A stretch of DNA of 5,751 nucleotides, from NCBI GenBank assembly GCA_025362765.1, contig JANYFI010000285.1, positions 1 through 5,751 of the forward strand. The letters run 5' to 3'. Below the pieces are notes generated by a model. It did no database searches, had not been told where the DNA came from, and saw nothing but the letters and a program-made list of their open reading frames with translations. The stretch comes from Ferruginibacter sp. (GTDB taxonomy: Bacteria; Bacteroidota; Bacteroidia; Chitinophagales; Chitinophagaceae). Shown here piece after piece: positions 5,465 through 5,751 of this stretch. The first letter of the stretch is position 1; each line of letters opens with the position of its first letter. The position numbers and the translations under genes were made by a program.

Positions 5465-5751
5465 ATGTCTCTGGTAATACCACACACTATATTAAACAAT
5501 ACCTTTTTGCTATCGGCGGACCGATGCATTTTTTGGGAAGAACAAAAGACCTTAATTCTCTCTGATCTTCATTTAGGTAAAACAGGCCATTTCAGAAAAT
5601 CCGGCATCGCTATACCTCAGGCTGTTTTTAAAGAAGATATGCAGCGGCTGGTAACGCAGTTGCAACTTTTTAAACCATTGCAGGTAATTATTATTGGCGA
5701 TATGTTTCACAGCGAAAGCAATAAAGAACATGAGTTTTTTTTAAAATGGCG
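5465..5751 (+). CDS. pdeM: ligase-associated DNA damage response endonuclease PdeM, 3' end missing
   Basis: The first 95 codons are visible and the frame runs off the window edge. The sequence shows the start of a binuclear metallophosphoesterase: motif I LSDLHLGK (residues 32-39, metal ligands D34 and H36), then HFRKSGIAIP (42-51), and motif II GDMFHS (79-84) followed by N86 and E88. The HFRK-Gi-vP stretch and the GD-FHS form are characteristic of PdeM as opposed to other calcineurin-like phosphoesterases. The family member from Pseudomonas putida is a manganese-dependent endonuclease that cuts single-stranded DNA and is encoded with an Lhr-core helicase, an exonuclease and a DNA ligase. The matching helicase is nearby here, which supports the call. 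Motif III and the catalytic C-terminus (about 120 or more residues) lie beyond the window. The ATG at 5465 is chosen because the N-terminus has the family's usual length and a consensus promoter lies just upstream. Confidence 0.9.
   Translation, partial: MSLVIPHTILNNTFLLSADRCIFWEEQKTLILSDLHLGKTGHFRKSGIAIPQAVFKEDMQRLVTQLQLFKPLQVIIIGDMFHSESNKEHEFFLKW

Noticed and set aside
1..5751. CRISPR array, tRNA, rRNA or complete insertion sequence
   Set aside because: No regularly spaced repeats, no cloverleaf or rRNA-like sequence, and no transposase motif was found on either strand by eye.

Overview
The window reads like the chromosome of a member of the Bacteroidota, probably near the Chitinophagaceae. 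The evidence is the Bacteroidota-type promoter (TTG, 19 bases, TACCTTTG) in front of the last gene, the general lack of strong Shine-Dalgarno sequences, the AT-rich spacers, and the kinds of proteins encoded. The placement is an inference from sequence style and remembered families, not from a search.

Layout, left to right. (1) Positions 1-897 (+) hold the C-terminal part of a c-type cytochrome of the RoxA-like / di-heme peroxidase-like group, cut by the window edge. (2) A 267-base spacer carries a REP-like GC-rich hairpin with a CTAAAG core. (3) Positions 1165-1695 (+) encode a complete Uma2-family (DUF820, PD-(D/E)XK fold) protein. (4) Positions 1696-2262 are AT-rich and have no intact gene. 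They hold a decayed reading frame (1738-2025) interrupted by an in-frame TGA, and a terminator-like hairpin that points the wrong way. (5) Positions 2263-4776 (+) encode an 837-residue Lhr-core DEXH helicase of the ligase-associated DNA damage response type, started from a TTG codon. (6) A long imperfect inverted repeat lies between convergent gene ends. (7) Positions 4861-5370 (-) encode a four-helix membrane protein of unknown function. (8) A 94-base divergent promoter region follows. (9) Positions 5465-5751 (+) hold the start of pdeM, the metallophosphoesterase endonuclease of the same DNA damage response system, cut by the window edge.

The core is the helicase plus PdeM pair. In many bacteria these sit in a four-gene cluster with an ATP-dependent DNA ligase and a metallo-beta-lactamase-fold exonuclease. 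Here neither the ligase nor the exonuclease is in view. The two genes present are separated by an inverted membrane-protein gene, and pdeM has its own promoter so close to its ATG that the mRNA should be leaderless or nearly so. No entirely new system can be demonstrated from this window. The best leads are the broken-up repair cluster with its embedded membrane protein, the leaderless pdeM start, and the decayed gene upstream of the helicase.
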